Origin: Pteria penguin | Taxonomy: Eukaryota; Mollusca; Bivalvia; Pterioida; Pteriidae | NCBI GenBank assembly: GCA_035048485.1 | Contig: CM068586.1 | Span: 46,784,287-46,848,286 of the forward strand | Length of the DNA: 64,000 nucleotides | Direction of reading: 5' to 3' | Shown here: piece by piece, positions 10,754-24,000 of the stretch | How positions within the stretch are numbered: position 1 is the first letter of the stretch | How the letters are laid out: each line of letters opens with the position of its first letter | Made by a program: the position numbers and the translations under genes | Notes under the pieces: model-generated | Told to the model about the DNA's origin: nothing | What the model saw: the letters and a program-made list of their open reading frames with translations, nothing else | Database searches by the model: none

Positions 10754-11878
10754 AACAAGAGGCCCAAATGGGCCTATATCGCTCACCTGAACAGCTAGAT
10801 GATCAAGTTGAAGATATGAAAAATTGTCCCCCCCCCCCCCCTTTTCTTGGAAGTCTTAAAAAATTCATAAAAAATTCCAAAATCGAGATATTGAAAAAAT
10901 TCCTTCGCACCAGCATTCCTTACCATAGAAATGATTAAATGAAACCAAATGAATGCATCAATGTTTACTAAAAGAAAATAATAACTCTTTAATGCATTAA
11001 AATAACAAAGTCCAAAATAAAAATGAAAAAACGTCAAAAATTTGATTTCGGAATGGAACCAAAAATATCAACACTTCTTCCAATATGCCTCTTAATCATT
11101 CCTATGCAGTCGGTTTGTCGCTGTATGCACCCGATCTGAATAAGAAGTTTGTCAAAGGAGGGTACCCTCTGTGACCTACTTTTGTCTGTGGTGGTGCCAC
11201 CTGTTCATGGATCCTGACAAAGATGACCACATTTGTCGGGGACCTTGAGTATTTGATGCATGCCAAGTTTCATTGAATTCCAGCAAGTGGTTCCGAAGAA
11301 AAAGTTCAAACTGTGAAATGTTTACACCAATTATCCCACCCCCCTTTTTCTTGAAAGTCTTAAAAAATTCATAAAAAATCCAAAACATAAAATATTGAAA
11401 AATTTTCTTCGCAGTAGTATTTCTTACCATCAAAATGATCAAATTAAACCAAATTAATGCATCAATGTTTACTAAAAGAAAAAAATACCTCTTTTCTGCA
11501 TTAAAACTACCAAGTACAAAAAAACGTCAAAAATTTAATTTCGGAACGGAACCAAAAATAACAAACATCCCTCTAGATCATTCCTATGCATTCGGTTTGT
11601 CTCTGTATGCCCCCGGTCTGAAGAAGAAGTTTGTCAAAGGAGGGTACCCTCTTTGACCTACTTTTGCCTGTGGTGGCGCCACCTATTGATGAATCCGGAC
11701 GAAAAACAACAACACTTGTAGGGGACCATGAGTACTACATGCTTATCAAGTTTCATCAAATTCTGTTCAGTGGTTCTGGAGAAGAAGTCGAAAATGTGAA
11801 AAGTTAACGACGGACGACAGACGACGGACGGCGATTGATCACAATAGCTCACTTGAGCCTTCGTCTCTGGTGAGCTAA
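10754..11878 (+). mobile_element. Tandem-module element, family C (about 500-bp modules)
   Basis: Starts AACAAGAG followed at once by the perfect hairpin GGCCCA-AA-TGGGCC (10761-10774). Two large modules with a period near 503 bp follow, seen for example as CTTTTCTTGGAAGTCTTAAA at 10841 and CTTTTTCTTGAAAGTCTTAA at 11344, and as GTCAAAGGAGGGTACCCTCT in both. The end carries GACGGACGACAGACGACGG and then AGCTCAC at 11846-11852 paired with GTGAGCT at 11870-11876, leading into CTAAAAA. ORFs on both strands in this span are not coding. Confidence 0.8.
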
Positions 11879-11884
11879 AAAAAA

Positions 11885-12172
11885 TAGCTAAATTCCAATT
11901 CTTCTCAGTGTAACAACTGCGAGGACTACAACAGCCATAAGACATGTGATGAATTAGTCCATTGTGTGTTGTAGTAGTCATGTTAACTAGGTGTAGCCTG
12001 GTTACAAGAGCGGGAAAAACTAATTAGAGTGGAAAATAAATAGTGAAATTCCATTCCACTTGGTGTAACAGCTGTGAGGTCTACAAGACACGGAAGACAT
12101 GACATACTAGGTATAGCGAGTGTGGTACATGTCAACTCGGTGTAGCTTAGTTACAAGAGCCAGAAAAAAGAA
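11885..12172 (+). repeat. About 160-bp tandem duplication
   Basis: The blocks AAATTCCA...TGTAACAACTGCGAGG...GGTGTAGCCTGGTTACAAGAG (11888-12017) and AAATTCCA...TGTAACAGCTGTGAGG...GGTGTAGCTTAGTTACAAGAG (12049-12170) are diverged copies of one unit. Confidence 0.75.
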
Positions 12173-12644
12173 ATACTGAAACAGGTTGGAAGTATAATCA
12201 ATTTGGGGGAAAATCAATTAATGATGAGAGTCATTCATCAATTAATATGGCCTCTTAAAACTGTAAATTTAGAGCTGAGTCAAAATGACAACACAGCTGA
12301 ACCTGAGCCACAATCAAAACAACAGACAGTAAATCATGATGAAACAAGCATTCTGAAAGTATTGCTTAGGCAATACTAAGTCCCCTACCGGCAAATGGAA
12401 AACTAAGACCCCCAAAACACACACACACTCACACAACATACTGTCTTTCAGGCTGCCAGCAAGTGAAGTATTTGATCACAACCTTTGATGATGATGAAAA
12501 CTAGAACTGTCTCAAACTTGATCTGTATTGATACTTTTAAATAAAGTATTAAGGGATATTTAATTGACATTTTTCCATTTCAAATTATTAATATTATTAT
12601 TATTATTCAAGCATTTGTCAATGGGTGGTATCACAAATATGGCT

Positions 12645-13230
12645 ACAAAAAGCCAACAAGAAACACATTTAGAAAAGCCATCTCATAGCTATGTGCTACA
12701 GAAGAAAAAGCCAACAAGAAACACATTTAGAAAAGCCATCTCATAGCTATGAGCTACAGAAGAAAAAGCCAACAAGAAACACATTTATAAAAGCCATCTC
12801 ATAGCTATGAGCTACAGAAGAAAAAGCCAACAAGAAACACATTTAGAAAAGCCATCTCATAGCTATGTGCTACAGAAGAAAGCCAACAAGAAACACATTT
12901 AGAAAAGCCATCTCATAGCTATGTGCTACAGAAGAAAAAGCCAACAAGAAACACATTTAGAAAAGCCATCTCATAGTTATGTGCTACAGAAGAAAAAGCC
13001 AACAAGAAACACATTTAGAAAAGCCATCTCATAGCTATGTGCTACAGAAGAAAGCCAACAAGAAACACATTTAGAAAAGCCATCTCATAGCTATGAGCTA
13101 CAGAAGAAAAAGCCAACAAGAAACACATTTAGAAAAGCCATCTCATAGCTATGTGCTACAGAAGAAAAAGCCAACAAGAAACACATTTAGAAAAGCCATC
13201 TCATAGCTATGTGCTACAGTAGAAAGAGAC
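12645..13230 (+). repeat. 56-59-bp minisatellite, about 10 copies
   Basis: The unit reads GCCAACAAGAAACACATTTA, then GAAAAGCCATCTCATAGC, then TATGTGCTACAGAAGAAAAA. Copies differ by an AAA indel (59 versus 56 bp) and a GTGC/GAGC switch. They are otherwise nearly identical, indicating recent homogenisation. Confidence 0.95.
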
Positions 13231-13541
13231 AAAAGAAACTAGGAATACAGCTGTGAATTATAAAGCTAAAATAGTTGGTGTACTGTTCAACATGAAACTG
13301 CATCTATTTAAATCATGTGGACTAAAGTGTAAATAAATGTTTGACCATAAGATTTTACACAATCATCATGGGACAGTTTCTATAATAATTGTTGAATATA
13401 TATAATTATACATTGTATTCATTTTTTAAATACTGATACAGGTCATTGAAATGACATTTTCCCTTTTCCATAGGTCAGACTTATCGAATGCTATGAGACA
13501 ATGATAGATAGAGAAGACAGAAAAACTACATACATATACCC
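13231..13541. other. AT-rich spacer, nothing recognised
   Basis: No ORF, repeat or inverted repeat that I can support. Confidence 0.5.
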
Positions 13542-14390
13542 GTATATACTCGCTTATAAGGACGACTCAACTATAAGACGACCCCCTGATTCAATGAAAA
13601 ATTCTAGTACTTTAGCTTTGACCCGCTTATAAGACGAGGTTAAAATTCTGTCAACTAACACGATGTATAATGTGCCATATGTTTAACGAATACGAAATGT
13701 GTTTCGTTTAAACTTGAAACAATCGATCGAGTTTAATAATCTTTTCAAATTGAGTCGTACGCACGTATGATCCTAACGTAACTATCGCAGAACCATGAGA
13801 GAAAAGAAGGAGGGGGTTATATTTTGTTGCGTATAGATGCTATATCTAAGTTGTTGGTGACTTGGAATTTAAACGAACTGCGTTATTTCGTTCCGATTTA
13901 TAAACAATCAAATTATTTTGAGTACATACTAATTAAACAATAGCCCCGTGACATTTACCTGGACATCACATCCGTTTGTTTGTTTAACGCTCAGTGGCGG
14001 CGCGTGCTATGCAATGAGAACTGGGTTACTTGGGGAATGGTGTGCACTGCAGCATCGAGCAGGTTATTAACCGATGTGATAATTTGATTACATGGCAGCA
14101 CAGTTATATACATGTACGTTTAAGTTTAAATACGGCGGATGATGTAAACTCGGCGGTGTAGTCAAAATATAAAATATTGTTCCAGAATCGCCGTACAGAT
14201 ACTGGAAAACCATCATTCGAGTCATGTTTACCAGTAGCACTCGTTTCAATTTTAGTTTTTTTACGTGTAAGATTCCGAAAAATTTGAGTTCCCAAATGAA
14301 ATTAACTTTGTACTACAATTATAAGACGACCCCCCGACTTCTGGAGAGCAATTTAAGTCCCAAAAACTCGTCTTATAAGCGAGTATATAC
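13542..14390. mobile_element. Non-autonomous DNA transposon with 23-24-bp inverted repeats
   Basis: The left end GTATATACTCGCTTATAAGG (continuing ACGA) at 13542-13565 is matched by the complement of 14368-14390 with a single-base indel. The motif TATAAGACGACCCC recurs just inside both ends and once more near 13620. The interior has no transposase, so this is a roughly 850-bp deletion derivative. The superfamily is unsure; the style resembles pogo-like elements. Confidence 0.82.
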
Positions 14391-14948
14391 AGTACATATT
14401 TATAATGATGAAAATATGCAAGTGTTGAATTTTGATAAAAATTTTGAATCTGCTTTCTGTGATAATAGCAGCTGACGACCCATTACATTTTCAATAACCA
14501 AAGCTTCAAGGAGTTTAATTTACTTAATGACTTATGTTTTTGTGGCATTGTTATGAACAAAAATTCAAAGAATTGTCTTAAATTGTACTCATTATTCAAA
14601 TTTCATATTCTGATTTTGTTCCTTTTTCATAAATGAATAGAAATAATGCAATGAAAGACAATGTTTAAAAAAATGTTTCTTGGCAATAAAATAAAAAACA
14701 TAAAAACCTTTTTTAACATATATGGCATTCAAATGGTGTCTTAAAATCTCTTAACTTATCAGTACTAAGCATATAAACCAATTCCTGAGTGAGGTAGCAA
14801 TGCTGTTATTGGCAAAATATAACAAGGCTACACACAGAAGTTAGTTGATGCTACAAGTGAACAATTCATCCATTATATCAGTCTAGGTTTCTTCTTGTTT
14901 GACTTGCTGTACCACATACTAGTATCCAAAGGCAGTGTTCAAGGACCA
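14391..14948. other. Probable 3' flank of the minus-strand gene model
   Basis: AT-rich, no ORF of note. If the terminal exon at 14949-15024 is real, part of this is its 3' untranslated region. I could not fix a polyadenylation site. Confidence 0.4.
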
Positions 14949-15024
14949 TCAGACATTCCAATCATTCCAAAGTTGATGTGCCAGTTTATCCATGATTCTG
15001 TCATCAGCTGGGTATGTAGCTGAG
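14949..15024 (-). CDS. Candidate terminal exon of the minus-strand gene
   Basis: The acceptor is ATATACCTCACAG before C-TCA-GCT. The only open frame reads SATYPADDRIMDKLAHQLWN and then DWNV before TGA (14949-14951). The exon needs two bases from the previous exon; the exon at 19437-19465 supplies AA, making AAC (Asn). The balanced composition with charged and aromatic residues is unlike the surrounding AT-rich noise. Confidence 0.4.
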
Positions 15025-18000
15025 CTGTGAGGTATATTACATTACACTGTGGAAGAGAGATACATTAAAATTACATTGTAGAAAAGAGACATTGAAATCA
15101 CTTTAAGGAACATGAGACCTTGAAATCACATTAAGGAACAGGAGACCTTGAAATCACATTAAGGAACAGGAGACAATGAAATCACATTAAGGAACAGGAG
15201 ACCTTGAAATCACATTAATGAACAGGAGACAATGAAATCACATTAAGGAACAGGAGACAATGAAATCACATTAAGGAACAGGAGACCTTGAAATCACATT
15301 AAGGAACAGGGACAATTAAACAGAAATGACACTAAAACAATCAGGAGTTAAATCTAAACATGCATTAATTCATTTTATGCATGTACACTAGTGGACTTTT
15401 TCACAGTGCCATGACCCATTTGGACCATAATGACTGGTTGGAAGGTTCAATGGTTGTCAAGGGAAGAGTTTATCTCTCTCAGCCAGATTTAGTTGTCTGC
15501 CATTTGCAAGTTTTCTTGTTTTTCTTATCAAATCGTAAATCTGAATGGAAGTGTTTGTCCATAGGCATGCAGCACAAATTCTTTTTCAGCTTAATTTAAA
15601 CAAAAGGCTTACAACTTTCCAAATTTACTATTCAATTTGTAATGATTGCAATTCTATATTGAAATTTCAATGTGTGTCCACAGTCATAACCAGAAATAGA
15701 CTATTACAGCAGGTTTTGTTTATTTCACTTAATATGTCTTTTCTCAGTGAAAATTAATATCAACTTCTGTCTAAGTAATAGGAAGAGAAAAATAAGCAGA
15801 ACTTTCAATATCTATTATTAATAACAGTATGTGTACCCAGTGTTCTTCTAAAGAAAATTTTAAGGCATGTCATTCCATTTACATTATTTCTGTATATAAA
15901 TGTTTTACACAATTATTACCAGTATTATACCTGGCAGACCTTCCCACCTGAACTGACAAGATAACCCTATTTTGTAAATTCTAACACTGAGCTTTGACCA
16001 TCTTAATTACATACCCCTTAGCTTGTGAATTCTAACACACAGGGCTATGAGCACCTTAATTACATACCCCCTAGCTCGTGAATTCTAACACAGAGCTTTC
16101 AGTACCTTAATTACATACCCACTAGCTTGTGAATTCTGACAAAGAGCTTTGAGCACCTTAATTACATACCCCCTAGCTTGTGAATTCTAACACACAGGGC
16201 TTGGAGCACCTTAATTACATACCCCCTAGCTTGTGAATTCTAACACACAGGGCTATGAGCACCTTAATTACATACCCCCTAGCTTGTGAATTCCAACAAA
16301 AAGCTGCTAAAAAATCACCATCTCACATCTTATTTTATCTGTTCCTTACATGTACAGTGTAAGAGGGTTTCAATGCCACAGTCCAATTGTGAATCAAACT
16401 CTCACTTTCCTGTGTGATCTGGAGAAAATAAACTTGTATACAGATCATGCATTAAATTGCAAATTTCAATTTACGTATCTTTTACACATTTTGTGCTTGG
16501 TAATCAGTGTTTGATACAGCAAAGCTTATCCTCAAACCATATTTTATGTTTTCACAGGTGTAGCAACTTTTGGTAAAAACTGTGCTTTTCCATAAAAGCT
16601 AAGACTTTGTCTACTGTTGTTCTCTTTTTTTGTATGGAATATTTAATACTGACATTTTATTGGTTTCCTCAAAATCCTAATATCAACAAAGACCATCTCT
16701 CTATAGCATTATACTGTGATGCTCCATTAATCTGGAAACAATTGTTTCCGACCAATTTTTCCAGATTAAGGGATTTTCTGGACTAATGGATCATTATACA
16801 CTTGTATTTATCCAGAGTCTCACTTATTGAAGACTCTGTTTATGACATAGTCAGGAGCATGCAGAGAAAAAAGGAGTTTCTTATATACATGCTTGAACAT
16901 TTATTTATTTTTATGCATCACACCCCCAAAACATGTTTTTTTTTTCTATAAACACTGAAGAAAATTTATCTTCGAAACCATCAAAATATTTGGTTTGCCT
17001 ATATTAGCTCTTAACCTTAATTGCTGACAGTTGCCTATGTAACATTTAATGCGTTACTACATGTATTTCTACGTTTTTATTGAAATAATAAACAAGAGTT
17101 GTAAGAAGACAACAGACCTCGACGAAGGCAACCAAATTTAAATAGCAAAAGTTTTTTTTTGTCTTTAAGGTCAAGGTCAAATTGCAAAAAGACTGATACA
17201 TAATGAAAACACCTATCACAAGGAATACACACATGAAATATTTAAGCCCTATCTCTTAGTGTTATGACCAAGGTTTAAGTTTTTTAAAAGTATGTCAAAC
17301 TTTAAGGTCAAGGTCACAAAGTAAAAAATATTGGTACCGAATGAAATGTCTTGACACAAGGAATACATGTGAAATATTAAAACCCTATACCTGATGGTAA
17401 TTAATTTATGCTCGGGTTAAGTTTTTGTCTAAGCCGCCGATGACATGGTGTCTTGACAATAACTCTTCAGACATTCATCCCGGTGAACTAAAAATAATGT
17501 TTATATAAACTGTTTGATAAAAAAGAAATAACAGACAGAAATATTGGAAAATAACATCCATACATCCCGTACAAATGATGGTTGTAATTTACATTTATTC
17601 CAGTGAATAAGTCCTGGATTTGATTTCCAAGGCCAATTCATCAACGTCTTGTGCAGACTAAACCGTAAAAATAGTGGTCCAATGTCTTGGTAAATTATCA
17701 CACATTGAAGATCTCGCAATGTTTCAAAGCATCCGTCATAGATTGAAATTTGTGTGCAATGCATCAGGCACATATCATCATCGGATAAATGATTTAAAAC
17801 GAAACAAGCAATCTATCTAATCTTATTTTATTTTCGGACTTATGTTTTCTATCTAAACTTTGGCACAGATTGAGCAATTTGAGTACTGAAATTGGCAAGT
17901 TATATTTATCTCTTGTGAGTGAGCTAGTACTGACCTAATCAGAAGCAATCATCAATGACAGTGTACATGATAACTGATTATCTCCCAAGCAGTTAATTGT

Positions 18001-21000
18001 AAGATGAACAGGTTTTATACTGCATTTTGGGCCGAAATAAATGCAGTGAAAACATGTTAAACAAATAATCAAAAGTTGAGACAAGGCATGATTTCGTCAA
18101 GTAACTAAAATGGTTAAGCTCGAGAGGTTGGAATATGTGTGGATAGACAGATCAATTTCAATGGAATTTTGGAAATCTGTTCCTTAAATTTTCTTCATAA
18201 TGTAGAGTACAGATTTCCAGATCATTGGTCCAAAATAACATTGAGGAAATTCGTTCCCTTATTTTCTGTCCAAATAAATGGAATTTCCGAAGTACCAGAG
18301 CCCAAATTCACATAGTATCCCTGCATATGAATATTTTGGTTCCTACAAAAGTATCCATGTTAATGCAAAAATTTTAAATCTCTTCTCTCCTCTGCTTGAT
18401 GGCAGCGTTTCAACTAAATATACTAGATTTCATCTTTCTTTTTTTTTTTTTAATTCCATTATATATTTAAGACATAATGATTACTTTACATTTTCTGAAA
18501 AGTAACACCATTTTCCTATATCTATCTGAATTTTTTTCATTTGGCCTTTACCCTCTTCTACTTGACAGCTATGAAACAGAAATGTGCTAGATCTTGTACT
18601 TTTTCATTAAAAAATTAAATAAATTTTAGAACATATGTATATGCATTTCTTTAATTGGTACTCATTTAATTAGATTGAACCCATTCGTAGAACCACATAC
18701 TCCTCATTACGTGTTGTAACATATAATATTATGTATCTAATGTCCTCTTCATCCATTCTAATCATTCTTATCCTATACGTATGAGTGTTCACAAAATTTA
18801 ATGCTAATTTATCCAAATATAAGAAACATTAAAGGTGGTGTGACTGAAAGTTCCCATAGCCCAGAGACTAAATCCAAAAGTTCCCAGAGCTCAGAGACTA
18901 AATCCAAAAGTTCTCATAGCCCAGAGATAAAATGGCTTAGGCCATAAATTCAAATTTCACAGGATTTATAAAGGTTGGTTGATTGATTGGTGTTTTACTT
19001 CACTTTCAACAATGTTTCAGTTATATTGCTACATGGAAGCAGGAAGTAACTAACCTCTTAAACATAGTAGTACAATCTGGGAATTGAACTCAGATTGTTT
19101 GCGATGCAAGTCAATACACTTCACCTCTACCGGTACACCATGTCTGCCCCCTGATTTATACAGGCCAGGGGCCAGGTATGGTTTAATATGATTTGATATG
19201 CTTTTACTGAAATAATGGTGTAGTTATGAGAATTTAGAAAGTTGTTCCACTAAATGTGAAATAATGAATGTTAATGTGTATAATGCTGAAGACTGATATG
19301 GGACAATTTTTCAGTGGCTTTTACCAGACAACTGAGACTTCCAAAACAAAAACAGGCTTGGGAGGAGTACATTATTGTAGTTAGTGGATAGGTGGAAGTT
19401 TTCCCTTTATCAATCATCTATAAGTAGCTTACTCACTTTGAAGTTTGCTTTACAATGACCACATACTGTAAAGGACCAGAAGAACATCCAGTTTTCATTT
19501 CTCTTTCAGATATTTGTAGAAATCTACCGAATGAATAATATTCTACAGGTACCAGACTGTACAAATCAATATACAGCAGTATTTCTATATTACTTACAGC
19601 AAACTTCTATAAACAAAATTCATCAGAAACAATGCTGCTAAAATCAATATTCTAGTACTGAGATTGTTAAAACTGTATCTATATGTCAAATATCATCGTT
19701 ATATAAATGTTTAATCTTCACTCATAATTAGACTTATGTCAGACTCAAGACTCGACTGTATTAAAGAAGTCATTGTAGTTGTAGCATCTAAGTAAAACAA
19801 TTATAAATCATTACAACTATTTTAAACACTACAAACTCTTGTATTATATACACAGTGGACTCCTTTTAATTTGATATACTGTCTAATCCATCCTATGAGT
19901 CCAAATATTGTATTGAAACCACCCAATCTTGTCAAAATATATTTTCATATCTATTACAAAACATTTATTTTATTTATTAACACTGTGTATACAATGACTG
20001 AGGTAATGGTGTATGGGCGGCACTAACACTTACTGAGCAAATATCTGCATGATCCTGATGCCGACTATTAATCTGGCTAGAGATTGGCCCAAGGAAGTCA
20101 TCTGAAGTCAGTGAAAGATAGTGAAACAAACCACAATAAGTGTATGTTACATCATTTACACAAATGGACACAGTTTGGCAAATATGAATCCATCATCGTA
20201 GATCTCACATGCCATTTATTTGTTTCCTGAAATGGCACAGGTTTCTAATGCTGAAGTGTGGGAAAGAAATTACAATCTATGGCATTTCCTAGAGAAAAAC
20301 TAATGTGAATATACTAAATTTACCGTTCCTCAGATTAGGGACCTTGCCATGAATTAATCACAAATTCCAAAAGTCGGTGTAAAATTACCAACTTATCATG
20401 CCAAAATTTTTTTATAATTCATAGATTCCTGAGATCACATGTATTAATTTTGATACCATTATGTTTGAAGGGAATCCAGTAACAGTTCCAGATGAAATAT
20501 CTGCCATAATCTGGTTACTTGCAACAGATTAATTTCAGACCCTAATTTTCCTATCCATAGATGAAATAGTAAAGCCACATATAAATATTTATGATGTAAT
20601 ATTATATAAAAAATTATTCACGTTGATCCAATGACAGTTGTAATACCTTGTTACCATACTGAATGTTTTCGATTACCTTTAAAATAACATTGCGGTAAAC
20701 ATGCAGTCTGTCTAAAAATGATGTTGATTGAAATTAAGGAGGCAGGTCTAATAGATTTGACCATGGTAAATGTCCATTTATGAAAAAGTTATGTAACTGT
20801 CTTGCTTGTAATTGAAATAATTGGCAAGATACAAAACTCTTTTCTTTAAACATGCATGTTAAAATGATAATCATCTTTACTGTCCATTGACCTCATTACT
20901 ATTAAGATATTTCTTTAATTACTAATTTACTGTGAAGTAGATACCATATTACACACAGCAGAATCATACTCATTTTCTTGTTATTAAATATGGTCATTTA

Positions 21001-24000
21001 TTGTTTGAAGGTCTTCATAGTCAGGTTGTTTTATCACATTTACTGCTTTTGATAGGAAAATTTCCCGTGTTAAAATTGCGCACCAATTTTATTGCTTGTG
21101 GGTGGACTTAATCTAATGTTCCACTCAAGGAGCCATTCACTACTGAAAATATTAATGTAAAAACCTTTTAACTAATAAATAACCATATATATTTATTATT
21201 TTCAGCCTTACAGTATTTATTTCATATGCTTTTTTCATTTTGCATCTACTGTAGTGATGATATACATCTTGTTAAACTTAAATGGAACCACCATTGATGA
21301 CATCATTTTGCACGCAGGTGGTTTAATTACAGTAAAATCATTGCTATTTTTCTTACAGGAATTTGCCTATTTCCACACAAAATCATTAATATTTCGCTAT
21401 GTAAAGAAGCTTATGAGGAAACACCTATTAATTTATGTGCAACAAAATATGTGTAAAAGGTAGACACATTTATTTTGTTCTAGTTTTTTAAAAAAGTAAA
21501 ATAATTTGACACTTTCCATGTCAAGAAGTGAGTTTAACATACAGCAAAGATATATCATATCAGTTGTAGAGAATATGATGAAATCTATAATAGAAACCAC
21601 ATGAACTTTAAGTTTATACGAAAGTACCACTCTGATACAAAATACTAAAATAAAATTTAGGACTATTATTTAAGTGATAATCCACTAAATCAGATGATTT
21701 TTTGTTCAAATAGACTGTCAGATTAAATGGAATCCACAGTACAAACATCAAACTCTCTATTCCTCTAATCATATGTAAAATAGGTAAATAAGTATTAAAG
21801 TTACATTACCATTAGTTAAACCATCTAAAGTTTCTCTCTTTCAGTGAAAGTTCATGTATACACCCCCTTTCTGGTTGTCATTAATACTCACACCACACTG
21901 AAACAAATATATAAGTACATTTAAACTATAATGCCTAAATGTTTTAGTATTAAAGAAATGACAGTATTAGTGTTTACTTGGGAATTATTGATCCTTCGGT
22001 GACATCATAGATATTCCATCAAAAGAGGGAGTACGGGGAAATGATTCGTCCTCGTGAAAAGTAGCATGTATAGAATAGTGGTAACAAAATAATGTAAAAC
22101 TACAGGTCTTAAATGCAGATTTATTATACCTTACCAAATCATATAGGTTATTTGCATCAATTTTGTGTCAAAATAAGGGGGCGGTGTTCTATTATTTCAA
22201 ACTGCTTATTTCTATATTAAGCAGGGTTATATGTGTTTATGGTAAGACATGTGCATCAAGTCTTTAATAATTTAAGATATCATTTAACTAAATGCAGTAT
22301 GTTATAAAGTAGTGGGCAAGTTTCAGACTAAGAATTAATTTGTACCAGGTAAGTTTTGCTAACTGTGGAATCAATACCAGATTTGTGTGCTAAACACAAT
22401 GATCATACAGGCATCCTTGGTAATTTATCTTGCAAGGGGAATTGATTATCTAGACAATTTTGAAAACTAAAAGAAATACCAAATTCATTGCAAAAAGAAC
22501 TGTCACATACTGAAATTCTGCTGTCTTTTAATTTTTTGACAAATTTCTAACTATAAAGGATTCAAACATTAAGTTGCCTAGTACAATGCCCAGTTTTCTA
22601 CATAAAGTTTTGAAGCTGTGTTAAATTCAAGTACTTGATCAATAACCAAAATATCAAAATAAATGTATTCTGATTTTGAGGTCTTATTAAATTTTCTATC
22701 TTTCTAATAGTTTTTCTTTACCATAAATGTTTCAAGTACTTGAAAATGGGAATATTCAATTTAGTAAATAAAAAAGCCCATTTTACTAACACTAGTGCCA
22801 TAAGAAATAAAACAAGAGCAACACCTAACATGGCATAATATGCCCATCACTTCATTTGAAGGAATGAAATTTAGAAGTATGGAAACATTCCCCCTTTGCC
22901 AACAATTCTATGAAATATTATTCAAATCCATACAATGATCATTTAGGTCAACCTCTTCAATGACGAAATTAAGTTTAAAATTAAGTTTAAGTTTAAATTT
23001 GCGAAGTACAATAGAGGGAAAAAAAATAATGAAAAGTAATCACCATTCACAAAAACACCAGTTGTGATATACAATTGGCCTAAAAAGGTTGAGCCAGTGT
23101 CTATACTGTAATCACAGTTAACAATGAAAAATGTGTCCAATTATATACAGGTGTACTGGCTTGCATATCATTATCCTTTAATCATTGGTTATAACAACTA
23201 TTAAATACATGTAATTCAAATAGGTTTCTATTTTGGATGTCAAAATATGTTTTGTCATTTAATTTGTTACTTCTTTTAAAACCTGACAAATTTATGTACT
23301 GACAAAATTATCTTTTTCTTGAATTCACGAAAATTGGTACCAAAGAATATATACCCAATCAAAGTATTTATGCCCCTAAAATTACCTTAACCTTTGACCT
23401 TGATATTGAAAATCAACAGAGTTTATCCTAATATCATAGGGAATAAGTGTACCAAGTTTGAAAGTCCTAGCCTAAACGGTATGGTCTGTATCGTGTTAAC
23501 AAGGTGAAGATAGACCCACAGACCCATGGACCTACAGACCCACAACACCATACCATGATATGTCTACAATGGGGGTAAAAAATTACCAAACTAACATTAT
23601 CTGTAGATTTGTTGAAATCCAAATTTTCCAGATCATGTTGGTTATGATTCCTGATAAATGAAATATATACAACTGATATCTGTAGAAATGTCTAAGAATT
23701 ATTCTTAGTAAATTTAAATACCATTAAAAAGGACTTACAAAATAAACTTCCATGATATACAAGTATATTTACAAATGCATTTTACCTTTAATTACGATCA
23801 TGGACAGATATAATGATGAACTCTTTTTTCTAAAACCAATGCTCAACACCCCCTTTTTTGAAAAATTTCCAAGTAGGATCCTGTTTTACCCCATTTGGGA
23901 TTGAGAAGCCATTGACAGCAATGTGTATGTAAATAAGAATATTGTATTACTGTATATGGGGAAAATTTTGCCCCTGTTTCATTTTTGCCCTTTTCGTCCA

